A stretch of DNA of 46,838 nucleotides, from NCBI GenBank assembly GCA_017437005.1, contig JAFSBZ010000041.1:1-46838 (forward strand). The letters run 5' to 3'. The notes under the pieces are model-generated. The model was given only the letters and a program-made list of their open reading frames with translations, did not search any database and was not told the DNA's origin. The DNA is from Clostridia bacterium. GTDB lineage: Bacteria > Bacillota > Clostridia > Oscillospirales > Acutalibacteraceae. A program made the translations under genes and the position numbers. Shown here piece by piece: positions 1 to 8,721 of the stretch. How positions within the stretch are numbered: position 1 is the first letter of the stretch; each line of letters starts with the position of its first letter.

Positions 1-1
1 A

Positions 2-1108
2 GGTCCTGTTATTGACAAGTTTGAAAAAGACTACGGCATCACAGTTAAAGAAATTCTTGTTGGTGATAATGTAAATGAAATTGCAGGTCTTTTGGCATCG
101 GGCACAAACGTTGACGTAATGCGTGTAAACTCTGACTTCCCTGCAGCAATGGCAGTTTTACAGCCAATTACCGCAGCAAAGCTTGATATGTCAGATCCTA
201 TCTGGGACCAGTCAGTATTTAAATATACAACATTTGGCGGCGAGCCATATCTTTGTAATACAATCAGTAATGTTTGGACAGAAAACGCTTGCGTTATCTA
301 TTCAAAAAATCTTCTCCAGCGCGCAAACTGCTACACTCCCGAAGAGTATGACAAGCAGGGCAAATGGACTTGGGACGCTTTTGCTGCTATAGCAAGAGCA
401 GTAGACGGTATCGACGGTATGGGTACAGGTATTCGTGGTTGTCACGACGTTGCAAACTACCTCTTGGGTTCAATAGGCTGTGTGCTTTACAAATATGAAG
501 ACGGTAAATTCGTAAATGGTCTTAATGACCCATTACACCGTGAAGCTATGACAAAGTTAGCAACCTGGAACAAGGAAGGCTTTGTTTCAGGTTGGATTCC
601 ATTCCCAGAGGGTAAGGTTGGTATTACTACAGGTCTTGCAGGTTGGTCACTTAAAAAGAATGGCTCTAATGCAAACTACAACTGGAATGATATTGGATTC
701 TATTATATGCCGGCATACAAAGAGGGTATGAAGGCTGGCGGTACAGCAATGCTTAAGCTTTGGGGTATTTGCCGTGGCGCTGACAACCCAGTAGGCGCAG
801 GTATATTCCTCCGTCAGTATCTTGATTCAAGCAACTACGATACAAAGGATGCATTTATTTCTGATGAGGCTGCAACCTTCTTCTTTAGTATGACCGATAA
901 CATCGGTATGGATAACTTTACTCCTCTATATACAAAGGAAGATTCAACCGAAAAGCTCACAGGATTTGATGAGCAACCTTGGGAAGAATGTAATTACGGC
1001 GATCCAAGTCAGGTAAACGTTGTTTTTGACAAGCTTTCTGACGGTGTTGACAAGGCTTGTGATGTAATGAACAAGTTTGTTGCTAAGAATACAGGTATAC
1101 GCGAATAA
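2..1108 (+). CDS. ABC sugar transporter extracellular solute-binding protein (5' truncated)
   Basis: The reading frame is open from the first bases of the window, so the start codon and the lipoprotein signal lie upstream. The visible part is about 368 residues and ends in TAA. The fold signature is that of a family 1 extracellular sugar-binding protein: a stretch rich in Gly/Asn/Asp (GLLASGTNVDVMRVNS) typical of the first lobe, an aromatic-rich centre (WTWDAFAAIARAV) and a C-terminal lobe with WGICRGADNPVGAG. Family knowledge says such proteins sit outside the membrane, bind mono- or oligosaccharides and hand them to an ABC permease. No permease or ATPase is visible here, so they would have to be upstream. 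The genes after it encode a surface protein and a GH16 glucanase, which fits glycan capture. The sugar cannot be named from sequence. Confidence 0.85.
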   Translation, partial: GPVIDKFEKDYGITVKEILVGDNVNEIAGLLASGTNVDVMRVNSDFPAAMAVLQPITAAKLDMSDPIWDQSVFKYTTFGGEPYLCNTISNVWTENACVIYSKNLLQRANCYTPEEYDKQGKWTWDAFAAIARAVDGIDGMGTGIRGCHDVANYLLGSIGCVLYKYEDGKFVNGLNDPLHREAMTKLATWNKEGFVSGWIPFPEGKVGITTGLAGWSLKKNGSNANYNWNDIGFYYMPAYKEGMKAGGTAMLKLWGICRGADNPVGAGIFLRQYLDSSNYDTKDAFISDEAATFFFSMTDNIGMDNFTPLYTKEDSTEKLTGFDEQPWEECNYGDPSQVNVVFDKLSDGVDKACDVMNKFVAKNTGIRE

Positions 1109-1194
1109 TTAAATTTTCTTAAAATCCCGCCGTTCTGCAATAAGGGCGGCGAGAATAAAGCGTATGGAAAGTTTATAGAAAGGAAGATAGTTTG

Positions 1195-4100
1195 ATGAAA
1201 AAAACTATTCAGTACGGAAGAAGAGTTATTACACTTCTCTCGGTGCTTTCTATTCTCGCAGTATCGGTGTTCTCAGCGCTAATAGGTGTAGATTTTACCG
1301 CTACTGCAGAAACCCCCGAAGTTATCAGCGAAATTTGGGGTGGTTGGCACGAAAATGTTGAGAAAACTCCGTTTGATGCCGGCGAAGGTACTGCAGTAAA
1401 TCCGTACATAATTTCAAACGGTGACCAGCTTTATGCAATGGTATATAACAATGGTAAATCGGGCGGCGCGCCTGCATACTATAAGCTGGCAAACGATATT
1501 TATCTCAACGATATTTCAGATTATGATAAGTGGGGCACAGATGATTTTGATATGGTTTCACTCAACAACTGGAATCAAGCTTCCAAAATCAGCAATTTTG
1601 TAAAATTTGCGGGTACGTTTGACGGCGATGGTCATTTTATTTACGGTCTTTATTCCGAGGGTACGCTTTATGCGGCATTTTTACCCAAGGTTGAAGGAAG
1701 CGCTGTCATTAAAAATGTTCACTTTAGAAACTCTTACTGTGTAAACGTTAAGGATCAACCCGAGGTTGACCGTAATACACTCAGCGAAGAAGAACTTGCT
1801 AATTTTACAGATAAAGAAGGCTTCAACAATAAATCGGGTGTGAATTCGGGCCATCGTTCATGGAACGACGCTAACTATGGTACGGCATCGGTTATTGTAA
1901 ACTATGTTGAAAGCGCACCGCTTGCTATCAACAATTGTTCTGTAAGATATGCTTATGTAAAGGCAAGCGCATTTACTTCTGCGATTATTGGTGTTTCTTT
2001 ATCGAGCAGCAGTTATCCTACGGTAAAGAACTGCTTGGTAGCAGATGTTACTCTTAAAACAACCTGTAAAGAAGAACATGCCGAGGGTGTCCAGGGTGCT
2101 ATTATCAACACACCTCAGGGCTATGCCGATTCCGCAATGATTGACGGTGTAATTTCGGCAGGTATAAAGGTTTATGGCGCAGACGGTCGCGATAGTGCTT
2201 GGAACGGTTATAAGGTTCCTACTGCGGCTTCTGTATATGCGTTCAAGGACGTTTATTCGGATGTTGATCATACATATTCGATAGATCATTCGACCTATGG
2301 CAAGCTGACATATGCAGATCCTGAAATCAAGGTTGTAAAAACAAATCATCTTAAAGGCTATAAAGCAAAAGAAATGCTTGATCTCGATTGGGAGCATAAC
2401 TGGATTGTAGTGGATGGAGATTATCCGATTCCTGCAAATCAGTATACTACCCCTACAGGTGACGATTATTACGCTGCAGGCGGACCAAAAGCCGAAGAAG
2501 ATTTTTGGGACGGCACAACCGCTAAAAACTTTGCTGCAGGTACAGGTACAATAGACGACCCATACTTAATAGAAAACTGTGAGCAGTTCTATCTTATGGT
2601 TAGCACACTAAAGGCTTCAGGCAATTATAAAATTGCCGATGGCGTAAAAGCTCTTTACTTTAATAATGTTAAGGGACTTACTTATGCCGAAACCATGAAT
2701 GTACTTAAATCCAAGAAGATGAATCTTTATGCTCCGGGTGAAAACAATTCATTCAGCGGTTATTTTGACGGTAACGGTGTTACCATTTACGGTATTAAGT
2801 CAGAGGGTGCTCTTCGCGCAGGTATAATTCCTCAGGCAGGTAATGCAACCATTAAAAACTTTACCGTTAAAAATTCAAAATTTTATGCAAACGACCTTTT
2901 CCCAGTGGCAAGCACCAAAACTGCAGGCGCAGCAGCTATTGTGGGCGACCTTTCAGTAGGTGCAAACGTTAGCATCCGTAATGTTGACGTTATTGATTGT
3001 AATGTAAACAGTATAAAGGGCGCTGCTGCATTTGTTGGTTGTTCAAACATAAATGGCACAGTGTTTATTGATGATTGCTTAGCAGTAGGCGGTAGCATTA
3101 TGTCTGATCAAGGCACCTCAAATTGCGCTGCGTTTGTTGCAACATCAAACAGTGGTTCACATAAGATTCAAAATAGTATTGCATATGGAATTCATCCATC
3201 TGCTGACAATGAATTGTCATATATTAGCACATATAAAAACGTGTATACCGATGTGGATGCTCCGTCACCAAAGGTAGAGGAAATTGCAACCGGTATTACA
3301 AAAGTTACTACCGATGAGCTTAAGGGCGAAGCAGTAAAACAGACGGCTTCAGCATTTGACTGGGAAAACACTTGGAAAACAACCACAGATATCCCCGAAA
3401 TTTTAAATCACGTTTCAACCTTAGGAACAAAGGGTGAGGTATGGTCAGGCGATATTTCCGACATATATGCAGGCGGTAACGGCAGTAAGAACAATCCTTA
3501 TCAGATTAATACTGCTGAAAGACTTGCTCAAATGTTAAATTATAGCCGTGTAGGCGCATACTACACTCTTACAGCAGATATTTATCTTAATGATACAAGC
3601 GCTGCTGATTGGACAAATAATGCAAAACAATGGTACACATCAGAAGATGTAAACAATTTTGCAGGTATATTTGATGGTAACGGCTATACCGTTTACGGTC
3701 TTTACAACAAGGATGTTAAATCGGGCGTTTATGCCGGTTTAATACCTGTATTGGCATCCGCGGCCGAGCTTAGAAACGTTAAGGTTGATAACGCTTATCT
3801 TTCTGGTAATGCAGGCGCAAATATTGGCGCGGTTGTTGGTGGCATTGAGGATGATGCTTCAAACATTGTATCAATTCGTGCTGCCACAGTAGGCGAAAAT
3901 GTTACAATTGAAGGCGCTGCTAATGCCGGCGGTATTGTAGGTCGAGTTGGCTTTACCAAGCTTCGTCTTGATAACAGTATCTTTATGGGTACGCTAATAG
4001 CCACAGGAACAAAAGGCGGTTTGGCAGGTGAAATTACAGGTAAGCTCGATGTTAAACAGAGTGTTTCTGTAGGCATTACTCCGTTTGCATCTGCTGAAAA

Positions 4101-6177
4101 GGTGGTTGCAAGCGCAATTTACACCGATATTGAAACTGGTATTGACGGTGTGATTACCGTTAAAAACAGTCAGATGATAGGCAATAACGCTTCTGACAAT
4201 ATGGACGAACTTCCATTTGGCTCTGTTTGGAGCACAACCACAAAATATCCTGTGCCTAAATATAAGGTACAGTCCTTTGACGGTGTCGAGGGTCAGGTGT
4301 GGTCGGGTGAAATTGCAAGCAAATTTGCTGGTGGTAAGGGTACAAAATTGTCACCTTATCTTATTGCAACAGGCGAGCAATTAGCTTTGCTTATTAACTC
4401 CAACACTTACACAGGCAAGCACTTTAAACTTGTTGCCGATATTTATTTGAACGATGTTTCAGATGAGTTGTGGCAGGCAAAGGTGGGCTGTAATACTTGG
4501 TTCAACGGCGCAAACTTCTCTCATGCCTTTACTTCTCATCTTGACGGTGACGGCTACGTAGTATTTGGTATGTACTACAATTATAAAACGACACCGCAAA
4601 ACTCGTACTTAGGTTTAATACCTCGTATTGGCGGCTCGGCTACCGTTAAAAATCTTGGTATATCAGAAGCGTATATCAAGGCAACAGTTACCGACACCAG
4701 TGTGTACGCAGGTGGTATATTCGGTATGGGTAACGCATTCTATGACTTCTACGGTCAAAAGATTTATTATCATGATACCGTTGGCGATGAGTATTTAATT
4801 CCGGGTGATTCAAAACCAACAAAACTGCCTGAAATTTCTAACTGCTTTGTAGACCACACTTGTTATATCGAGGCAACAAGCGTTGGCGGCATTGGTTGTC
4901 CTGGTGGCGCTGCGGTAGCTGTGCGTGACTGTATTGTTACTGCAAAGCTTAAGGGTGATGATACTGTAAAATCGCGTGAAGGCGGTATAATCGGTTCTTT
5001 CTGGACATATGCTTCACGTGCTTATAACTGCATTTCATTTACACAAAGCAACAGTGGTGCTATAGGTGGCACACAAGCTCACGTACGTGATGCCGGCGGT
5101 AGTGTAATTCATCTTGAAAACATATATTATTACGGTAGTAAAAATGTATTTGGCACTACCCGTGTAAAACGTCCACAGTGGCGTCTCGGTGAAGAGGCAA
5201 AGAACGCTATGCCCGAGCTTGATTGGGAAAACACATGGCGTACCGAAGAGGGCGGCACACCTGTACTTCGCGTATTTGACAAAGACGGTAGAAGCGGATC
5301 GCTATTTTCGGATAAACAGTATGATACAGGTGAAGTAAAGGTTAACTTTATTACCGGTGACTCAAGCATAGTTGTAGATCCTATCGTTGGTAAGCCATAC
5401 GAGCCAATAACCTTCCCAACAGTTACAAGACAGGGATATGTATTTACCGGTTGGTATGCTTTTGCTGACTGCTCATTACTTTATCCGTATGAATTCTTCT
5501 TGTCCCGTGATATAAACGTTTACGCAGGCTGGAAAAAGGTTGGTATTTCTCAAGATTTTGAAAGCTATACTTATTCTTCATATGACTGCGACTTAGACCG
5601 TTGGAACTATAACAAGCCCGGTTCTCGTGTTGGCTATAAGTTTGAGTATGTTCATACAGGTACAAAGTCAATGCAACTGCTTGATAACGCGGCTACAAGC
5701 GCGGATTTGCTGATTAACTATGAAGAAAGATTAAAGGTAGGTCAGGATTACACCATGACCTTATGGGTGGCAACAGATAAGCCAAACAACAACGTTACAT
5801 TGTCGCTTGTTCAAAATAATCATCCCGATTATTTAAACACCGAAGTAAGCGTAGAGCCTATTGCTACGATAACCAATCAGCAATCAGGCGTATGGAAACA
5901 ATATTCTGTTAACTTTACGGCTCAGACACAATGGGTATCTATAAGGGCTACAGGTAATTCAAGCCTATTTGTCGACGATGTAATCATCGCTCCAAAGGGT
6001 ATGATAGGTGTTGATGTAAGTGGTGACAACTACATAATAAGCGGTGATACGGGTTATGTTTCTCCACAAACCGCTGATACAACAACGGTTATCGCACTTA
6101 TATCTGTAATTGTTTGCGGAGCTGTAATTTGGGTAGTATCCAAGAAAAATTCTACCGAAGTTATTGAAAAAAATTAA
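1195..6177 (+). CDS. Giant surface protein with four GLUG-like repeats, InlB-type repeat and SPQTA sorting signal
   Basis: The protein has 1,660 residues. ATG 1195 is preferred over TTG 1192 because AGGAAG at 1181-1186 is well spaced. A signal peptide occupies about residues 1-38. Four long repeats begin near residues 46, 434, 747 and 1033. Each opens with W-x-G, a Gly-rich GxGTxxxPY segment and EQL, passes through a DIYLND-like motif and an F-D-G-D/N-G loop, and reaches a segment like IKNV. Three of the four (1, 2 and 4) end in an easily seen DWENTW-like element. This resembles GLUG-type beta-helix adhesins. An InlB/Listeria-Bacteroides repeat follows (about 1380-1447, ending in GWYAF...VYAGWKK), then a beta-sandwich module resembling a carbohydrate-binding domain (about 1451-1601). 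The end has SPQTAD at 1623-1628, a hydrophobic helix and a KK tail, which fits sortase anchoring. It probably works with the adjoining GH16 lipoprotein on extracellular glycan. Adhesin, binding protein or inactive enzyme are all possible; no catalytic motif was recognised. Confidence 0.8.
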   Translation: MKKTIQYGRRVITLLSVLSILAVSVFSALIGVDFTATAETPEVISEIWGGWHENVEKTPFDAGEGTAVNPYIISNGDQLYAMVYNNGKSGGAPAYYKLANDIYLNDISDYDKWGTDDFDMVSLNNWNQASKISNFVKFAGTFDGDGHFIYGLYSEGTLYAAFLPKVEGSAVIKNVHFRNSYCVNVKDQPEVDRNTLSEEELANFTDKEGFNNKSGVNSGHRSWNDANYGTASVIVNYVESAPLAINNCSVRYAYVKASAFTSAIIGVSLSSSSYPTVKNCLVADVTLKTTCKEEHAEGVQGAIINTPQGYADSAMIDGVISAGIKVYGADGRDSAWNGYKVPTAASVYAFKDVYSDVDHTYSIDHSTYGKLTYADPEIKVVKTNHLKGYKAKEMLDLDWEHNWIVVDGDYPIPANQYTTPTGDDYYAAGGPKAEEDFWDGTTAKNFAAGTGTIDDPYLIENCEQFYLMVSTLKASGNYKIADGVKALYFNNVKGLTYAETMNVLKSKKMNLYAPGENNSFSGYFDGNGVTIYGIKSEGALRAGIIPQAGNATIKNFTVKNSKFYANDLFPVASTKTAGAAAIVGDLSVGANVSIRNVDVIDCNVNSIKGAAAFVGCSNINGTVFIDDCLAVGGSIMSDQGTSNCAAFVATSNSGSHKIQNSIAYGIHPSADNELSYISTYKNVYTDVDAPSPKVEEIATGITKVTTDELKGEAVKQTASAFDWENTWKTTTDIPEILNHVSTLGTKGEVWSGDISDIYAGGNGSKNNPYQINTAERLAQMLNYSRVGAYYTLTADIYLNDTSAADWTNNAKQWYTSEDVNNFAGIFDGNGYTVYGLYNKDVKSGVYAGLIPVLASAAELRNVKVDNAYLSGNAGANIGAVVGGIEDDASNIVSIRAATVGENVTIEGAANAGGIVGRVGFTKLRLDNSIFMGTLIATGTKGGLAGEITGKLDVKQSVSVGITPFASAEKVVASAIYTDIETGIDGVITVKNSQMIGNNASDNMDELPFGSVWSTTTKYPVPKYKVQSFDGVEGQVWSGEIASKFAGGKGTKLSPYLIATGEQLALLINSNTYTGKHFKLVADIYLNDVSDELWQAKVGCNTWFNGANFSHAFTSHLDGDGYVVFGMYYNYKTTPQNSYLGLIPRIGGSATVKNLGISEAYIKATVTDTSVYAGGIFGMGNAFYDFYGQKIYYHDTVGDEYLIPGDSKPTKLPEISNCFVDHTCYIEATSVGGIGCPGGAAVAVRDCIVTAKLKGDDTVKSREGGIIGSFWTYASRAYNCISFTQSNSGAIGGTQAHVRDAGGSVIHLENIYYYGSKNVFGTTRVKRPQWRLGEEAKNAMPELDWENTWRTEEGGTPVLRVFDKDGRSGSLFSDKQYDTGEVKVNFITGDSSIVVDPIVGKPYEPITFPTVTRQGYVFTGWYAFADCSLLYPYEFFLSRDINVYAGWKKVGISQDFESYTYSSYDCDLDRWNYNKPGSRVGYKFEYVHTGTKSMQLLDNAATSADLLINYEERLKVGQDYTMTLWVATDKPNNNVTLSLVQNNHPDYLNTEVSVEPIATITNQQSGVWKQYSVNFTAQTQWVSIRATGNSSLFVDDVIIAPKGMIGVDVSGDNYIISGDTGYVSPQTADTTTVIALISVIVCGAVIWVVSKKNSTEVIEKN

Positions 6178-6193
6178 GGAAAGGAAGGGTCTT

Positions 6194-7975
6194 ATGAAAT
6201 TAAATATTTCAGCAAAAAGAATAATCTGTTTTTTGCTTGCGGTTTTAATGGTGATTTCAGTAGTAGGCTGTAAAGAAAATAAAAAGAAAAAACCGCAAAA
6301 GGTAGTCATTCGTGATAAGGTTATTCTTCGCGAACCAAATAATGATAATTCAAATGTTGACACTTCTAAACCTATTAACAAGGTAGAGGATGTAACAACC
6401 CGCGCCAAACGTGCATTACTTCCCGTTCCTGAAGAGGACGAGGAAAAAGTTTCGTTTGACGAATTGCACAAAGAGGAGTACGCTCCCGAATTTGAATATA
6501 AAAATGTAGATTTTGCGGGTAATCTTGCCGACTACATTATTGTGTACTCAAATTCAAAGGATAAAAACGGCGCACCAACAAACGCACGTGTTTTGGCCGA
6601 AAAGCTTGCAACCTTCTTTAAGGATAATGACAACGTTACAATTCCCGTAAAAGAAGAAAAAACCGTAACAGGCAACGAAAAAATGATTATAGTAGGTGAC
6701 ACCACCTACTATAAGTCAAACCTTTCTGAACAGGAGTTTGCCGTTAATATCAAGGGCGACAACATTGTCTTTGAAGGCGGACATATCGTAATGGCAGAAA
6801 AAGCGGTTGACTGGTTTAGAACCATCAAACGCGAAAAGGGTAAAATTGCAACCCTTAGCGGTAAACAGGACGATTTTGCTTCGACTATTAAATTAGAAAA
6901 TTATGACAAAGAGCTTGTTTACGTTTGGGGCGACGAATTCGACGGTGACGAGCTTGTAGACCGTAGTAAGTGGCACATTGGTTCTCATATGCCACAGTGG
7001 TCTGACCTTGAGTATCTTAAGAATGACGAAGAGGTTTGCTATGTTAAAGACGGCAGACTGCGAATGACTGTTATCCGCAAGCTATCAGAGGATAATCCTG
7101 ATATTGGTTATGCTTCTTGCGGTTCTTACGATACCGAGGATACATTGGCATACCGTAACGGTTATATTGAGTTTGACGCTAAAATCTCGTATACCGATGG
7201 TATCATTATGCCGCTATGGCTTATGAGTAACCCTGACGGCGGACTTATTATTCCAAAGGAACAATACGGAGCAGCGTGGACATTAGAATTTGATATTTTT
7301 GAAACCTTCTCTAACGGTGATACTTGGGATGTAAGTATTCATAAATACTATAAGCCTTACAACTATAACCACAATGGCAACATGATAACAAATGGTATAG
7401 TTCACACAAGCGTTGATGAAAACGGTAATCCTGTAGAGCTTACAACATTCCACGGTGATGTTGTTTATCATAACGTGCCAGGTGAAGCAAAACCCAGAGT
7501 TGACAAGTTCCGTTCAAGAATTCTTGAATGGGGGGCTTGGGGCTTTATTACAAGTTGGCGTCCGGCTTACACAGATCCGAATAGCCCGTATTATAACCCA
7601 GAAGATAACGAAAAGCAAAAGTATAAGTTTACAGGTGAAGAGCTTGAAAAACTTAACGATTCTTACCATAGATACGGGTTGCTTTATACCAAGGAAGGTT
7701 ATAAGATGTATATTGACGGTAAGTGCTGGCTCGAGCGTGATTGGATTTATGACTGGGATCTCACAGACGAAGCCCTCGCCAAAAACAACGGCTGGGGATA
7801 TAACCTTTACTACTATCTAATTATGAACCAGCATCCATATACCGAAAACAGTGGATACACACCGGATATGTGGATAGATGCATTTGATACTCCAATTTCT
7901 TCATACATTAACTCAGTTCGTATTTATCAGTTACCTGATTCAATTGAGATAGAAACCCCTGCTTATAACGAGTAA
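6194..7975 (+). CDS. GH16-family beta-glucanase lipoprotein
   Basis: The protein has 593 residues. ATG 6194 is chosen because GGAAGG lies just upstream; an upstream in-frame TTG would run into the preceding gene. Residues 1-26 form a lipoprotein signal ending in VVGC, followed by a charged Lys/Asn linker, so the enzyme should be tethered to the outer face of the membrane. A segment of about 170 residues of unknown function precedes the catalytic part. The catalytic domain, from about residue 250, begins with VWGDEFDGDEL, the usual GH16 start, and contains E365-F-D-I-F-E370, matching the family ExDxxE motif (nucleophile, assisting Asp, acid/base). Family members cleave beta-1,3 or mixed beta-1,3-1,4 glucans, among others. 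Aromatic residues typical of the cleft (YRNGYIEFDAK, WLERDW) are present. Substrate is not determinable. An intrinsic terminator follows the stop. Confidence 0.88.
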   Translation: MKLNISAKRIICFLLAVLMVISVVGCKENKKKKPQKVVIRDKVILREPNNDNSNVDTSKPINKVEDVTTRAKRALLPVPEEDEEKVSFDELHKEEYAPEFEYKNVDFAGNLADYIIVYSNSKDKNGAPTNARVLAEKLATFFKDNDNVTIPVKEEKTVTGNEKMIIVGDTTYYKSNLSEQEFAVNIKGDNIVFEGGHIVMAEKAVDWFRTIKREKGKIATLSGKQDDFASTIKLENYDKELVYVWGDEFDGDELVDRSKWHIGSHMPQWSDLEYLKNDEEVCYVKDGRLRMTVIRKLSEDNPDIGYASCGSYDTEDTLAYRNGYIEFDAKISYTDGIIMPLWLMSNPDGGLIIPKEQYGAAWTLEFDIFETFSNGDTWDVSIHKYYKPYNYNHNGNMITNGIVHTSVDENGNPVELTTFHGDVVYHNVPGEAKPRVDKFRSRILEWGAWGFITSWRPAYTDPNSPYYNPEDNEKQKYKFTGEELEKLNDSYHRYGLLYTKEGYKMYIDGKCWLERDWIYDWDLTDEALAKNNGWGYNLYYYLIMNQHPYTENSGYTPDMWIDAFDTPISSYINSVRIYQLPDSIEIETPAYNE

Positions 7976-7990
7976 AAGCGAATAAATTAT

Positions 7991-8027
7991 CCCCGATTAG
8001 TCAAGACTAATCGGGGTGATTTTTTTT
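7991..8027 (+). terminator. Intrinsic terminator overlapping the next gene's ribosome site
   Basis: A perfect 12-bp stem (CCCCGATTAGTC at 7991-8002 and GACTAATCGGGG at 8005-8016) with an AA loop is followed by TGA and a run of seven T. It terminates the GH16 transcript. The 3' arm GGGG plus TGAT is also the only Shine-Dalgarno-like sequence for the TTG start at 8026. Confidence 0.9.
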
Positions 8028-8631
8028 GAAAAGAATATTTAAAATAGTTTTAATTACATTTTTAAGCGGCGCAATATTTTTTGGCATAGCGTATAACTAT
8101 CTTGACTACAATATTAAAAAATCGACCGCCGATGTTGATGAAAAAGACTATACTGTACCATATACACGTATTCCCGAAAGTAAAGGTATAGTTTTTATTT
8201 TTCCAGACAACAGCGCCACACTGGTTTATCTTGATTTTCAGAGGGAAAACATACGCTTATTAAATATCGAAACTTATGATCCAACACGGCCTGAATATAA
8301 TGGATACTCCGCGGATTATACCGTTACAGCCCATTATGAGCTTATTGAGGGCTTAATAGATCGAGTTGGTGGTATAAATATTACCGAAAACGGAACCACT
8401 ACGCGCTGTATGGGCGTTCAGGTGATTGACATAATTGCATATGGCAGAGTAGAGGATATAAATAAGCAGGTACTGCAACAAATTTTTTATAAAATATCAC
8501 AAAACAGTTTTTCAAAGGATGATTTTGTGTATATAATCGAAAACAGTAAAACAAATCTTAGCTTTTTGGATTGCATAGAATGGCTTGAGTATCTTAAAGC
8601 TATGAGCGGTAGGGTAGAATTTGTTAATTAA
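8026..8631 (+). CDS. Small membrane-anchored LytR-CpsA-Psr-like protein (degenerate)
   Basis: The protein has 201 residues starting at TTG 8026; GGGGTGAT at 8013-8020 is the only plausible ribosome site. One N-terminal transmembrane segment covers about residues 5-24 and the rest should be extracellular. The segment YELIEGLIDRVGGINI matches the part of the LCP (cell-wall glycopolymer ligase) domain just before the conserved GG(V/I). The usual N-terminal RD/PRD motif of active LCP enzymes was not found and the domain is short, so I regard it as a divergent or inactive LCP relative. It lies between a GH16 lipoprotein and glutamine synthetase with no obvious partner. The unusual overlap of its start with a terminator suggests low or conditional expression. 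Confidence 0.6.
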   Translation: MKRIFKIVLITFLSGAIFFGIAYNYLDYNIKKSTADVDEKDYTVPYTRIPESKGIVFIFPDNSATLVYLDFQRENIRLLNIETYDPTRPEYNGYSADYTVTAHYELIEGLIDRVGGINITENGTTTRCMGVQVIDIIAYGRVEDINKQVLQQIFYKISQNSFSKDDFVYIIENSKTNLSFLDCIEWLEYLKAMSGRVEFVN

Positions 8632-8652
8632 AGGCGGCCACCCGCTTAAAGA

Positions 8653-8681
8653 TTGACAATTTTTGTTTAATGCTATATAAT
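8653..8681 (+). promoter_or_regulatory. Consensus sigma-A promoter for glutamine synthetase
   Basis: TTGACA at 8653-8658 and TATAAT at 8676-8681 are separated by exactly 17 bp, a perfect vegetative promoter. It lies about 40 bp upstream of the glutamine synthetase start and 20 bp after the previous stop codon. Confidence 0.9.
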
Positions 8682-8721
8682 TTAAACAATTATATTCGTT
8701 TTCATCTTAGGGGGGACCATT

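Noticed and set aside
92-1108. TTG at 92 as start of the sugar-binding protein
   Set aside because: The same frame is open to the left edge with protein-like sequence (VIDKFEKDYGITVKEILVG), so the gene starts outside the window.
1126-1151. Hairpin after the sugar-binding protein gene
   Set aside because: CCGCC/GGCGG pair over a 13-nt loop but no T-run follows, so it is too weak to call a terminator.
1195-6177. Assembly error or phage tail protein as source of the giant repeated gene
   Set aside because: The repeats are diverged in sequence, so they are not a collapsed or expanded array, and signal peptide plus sorting signal show a surface protein.
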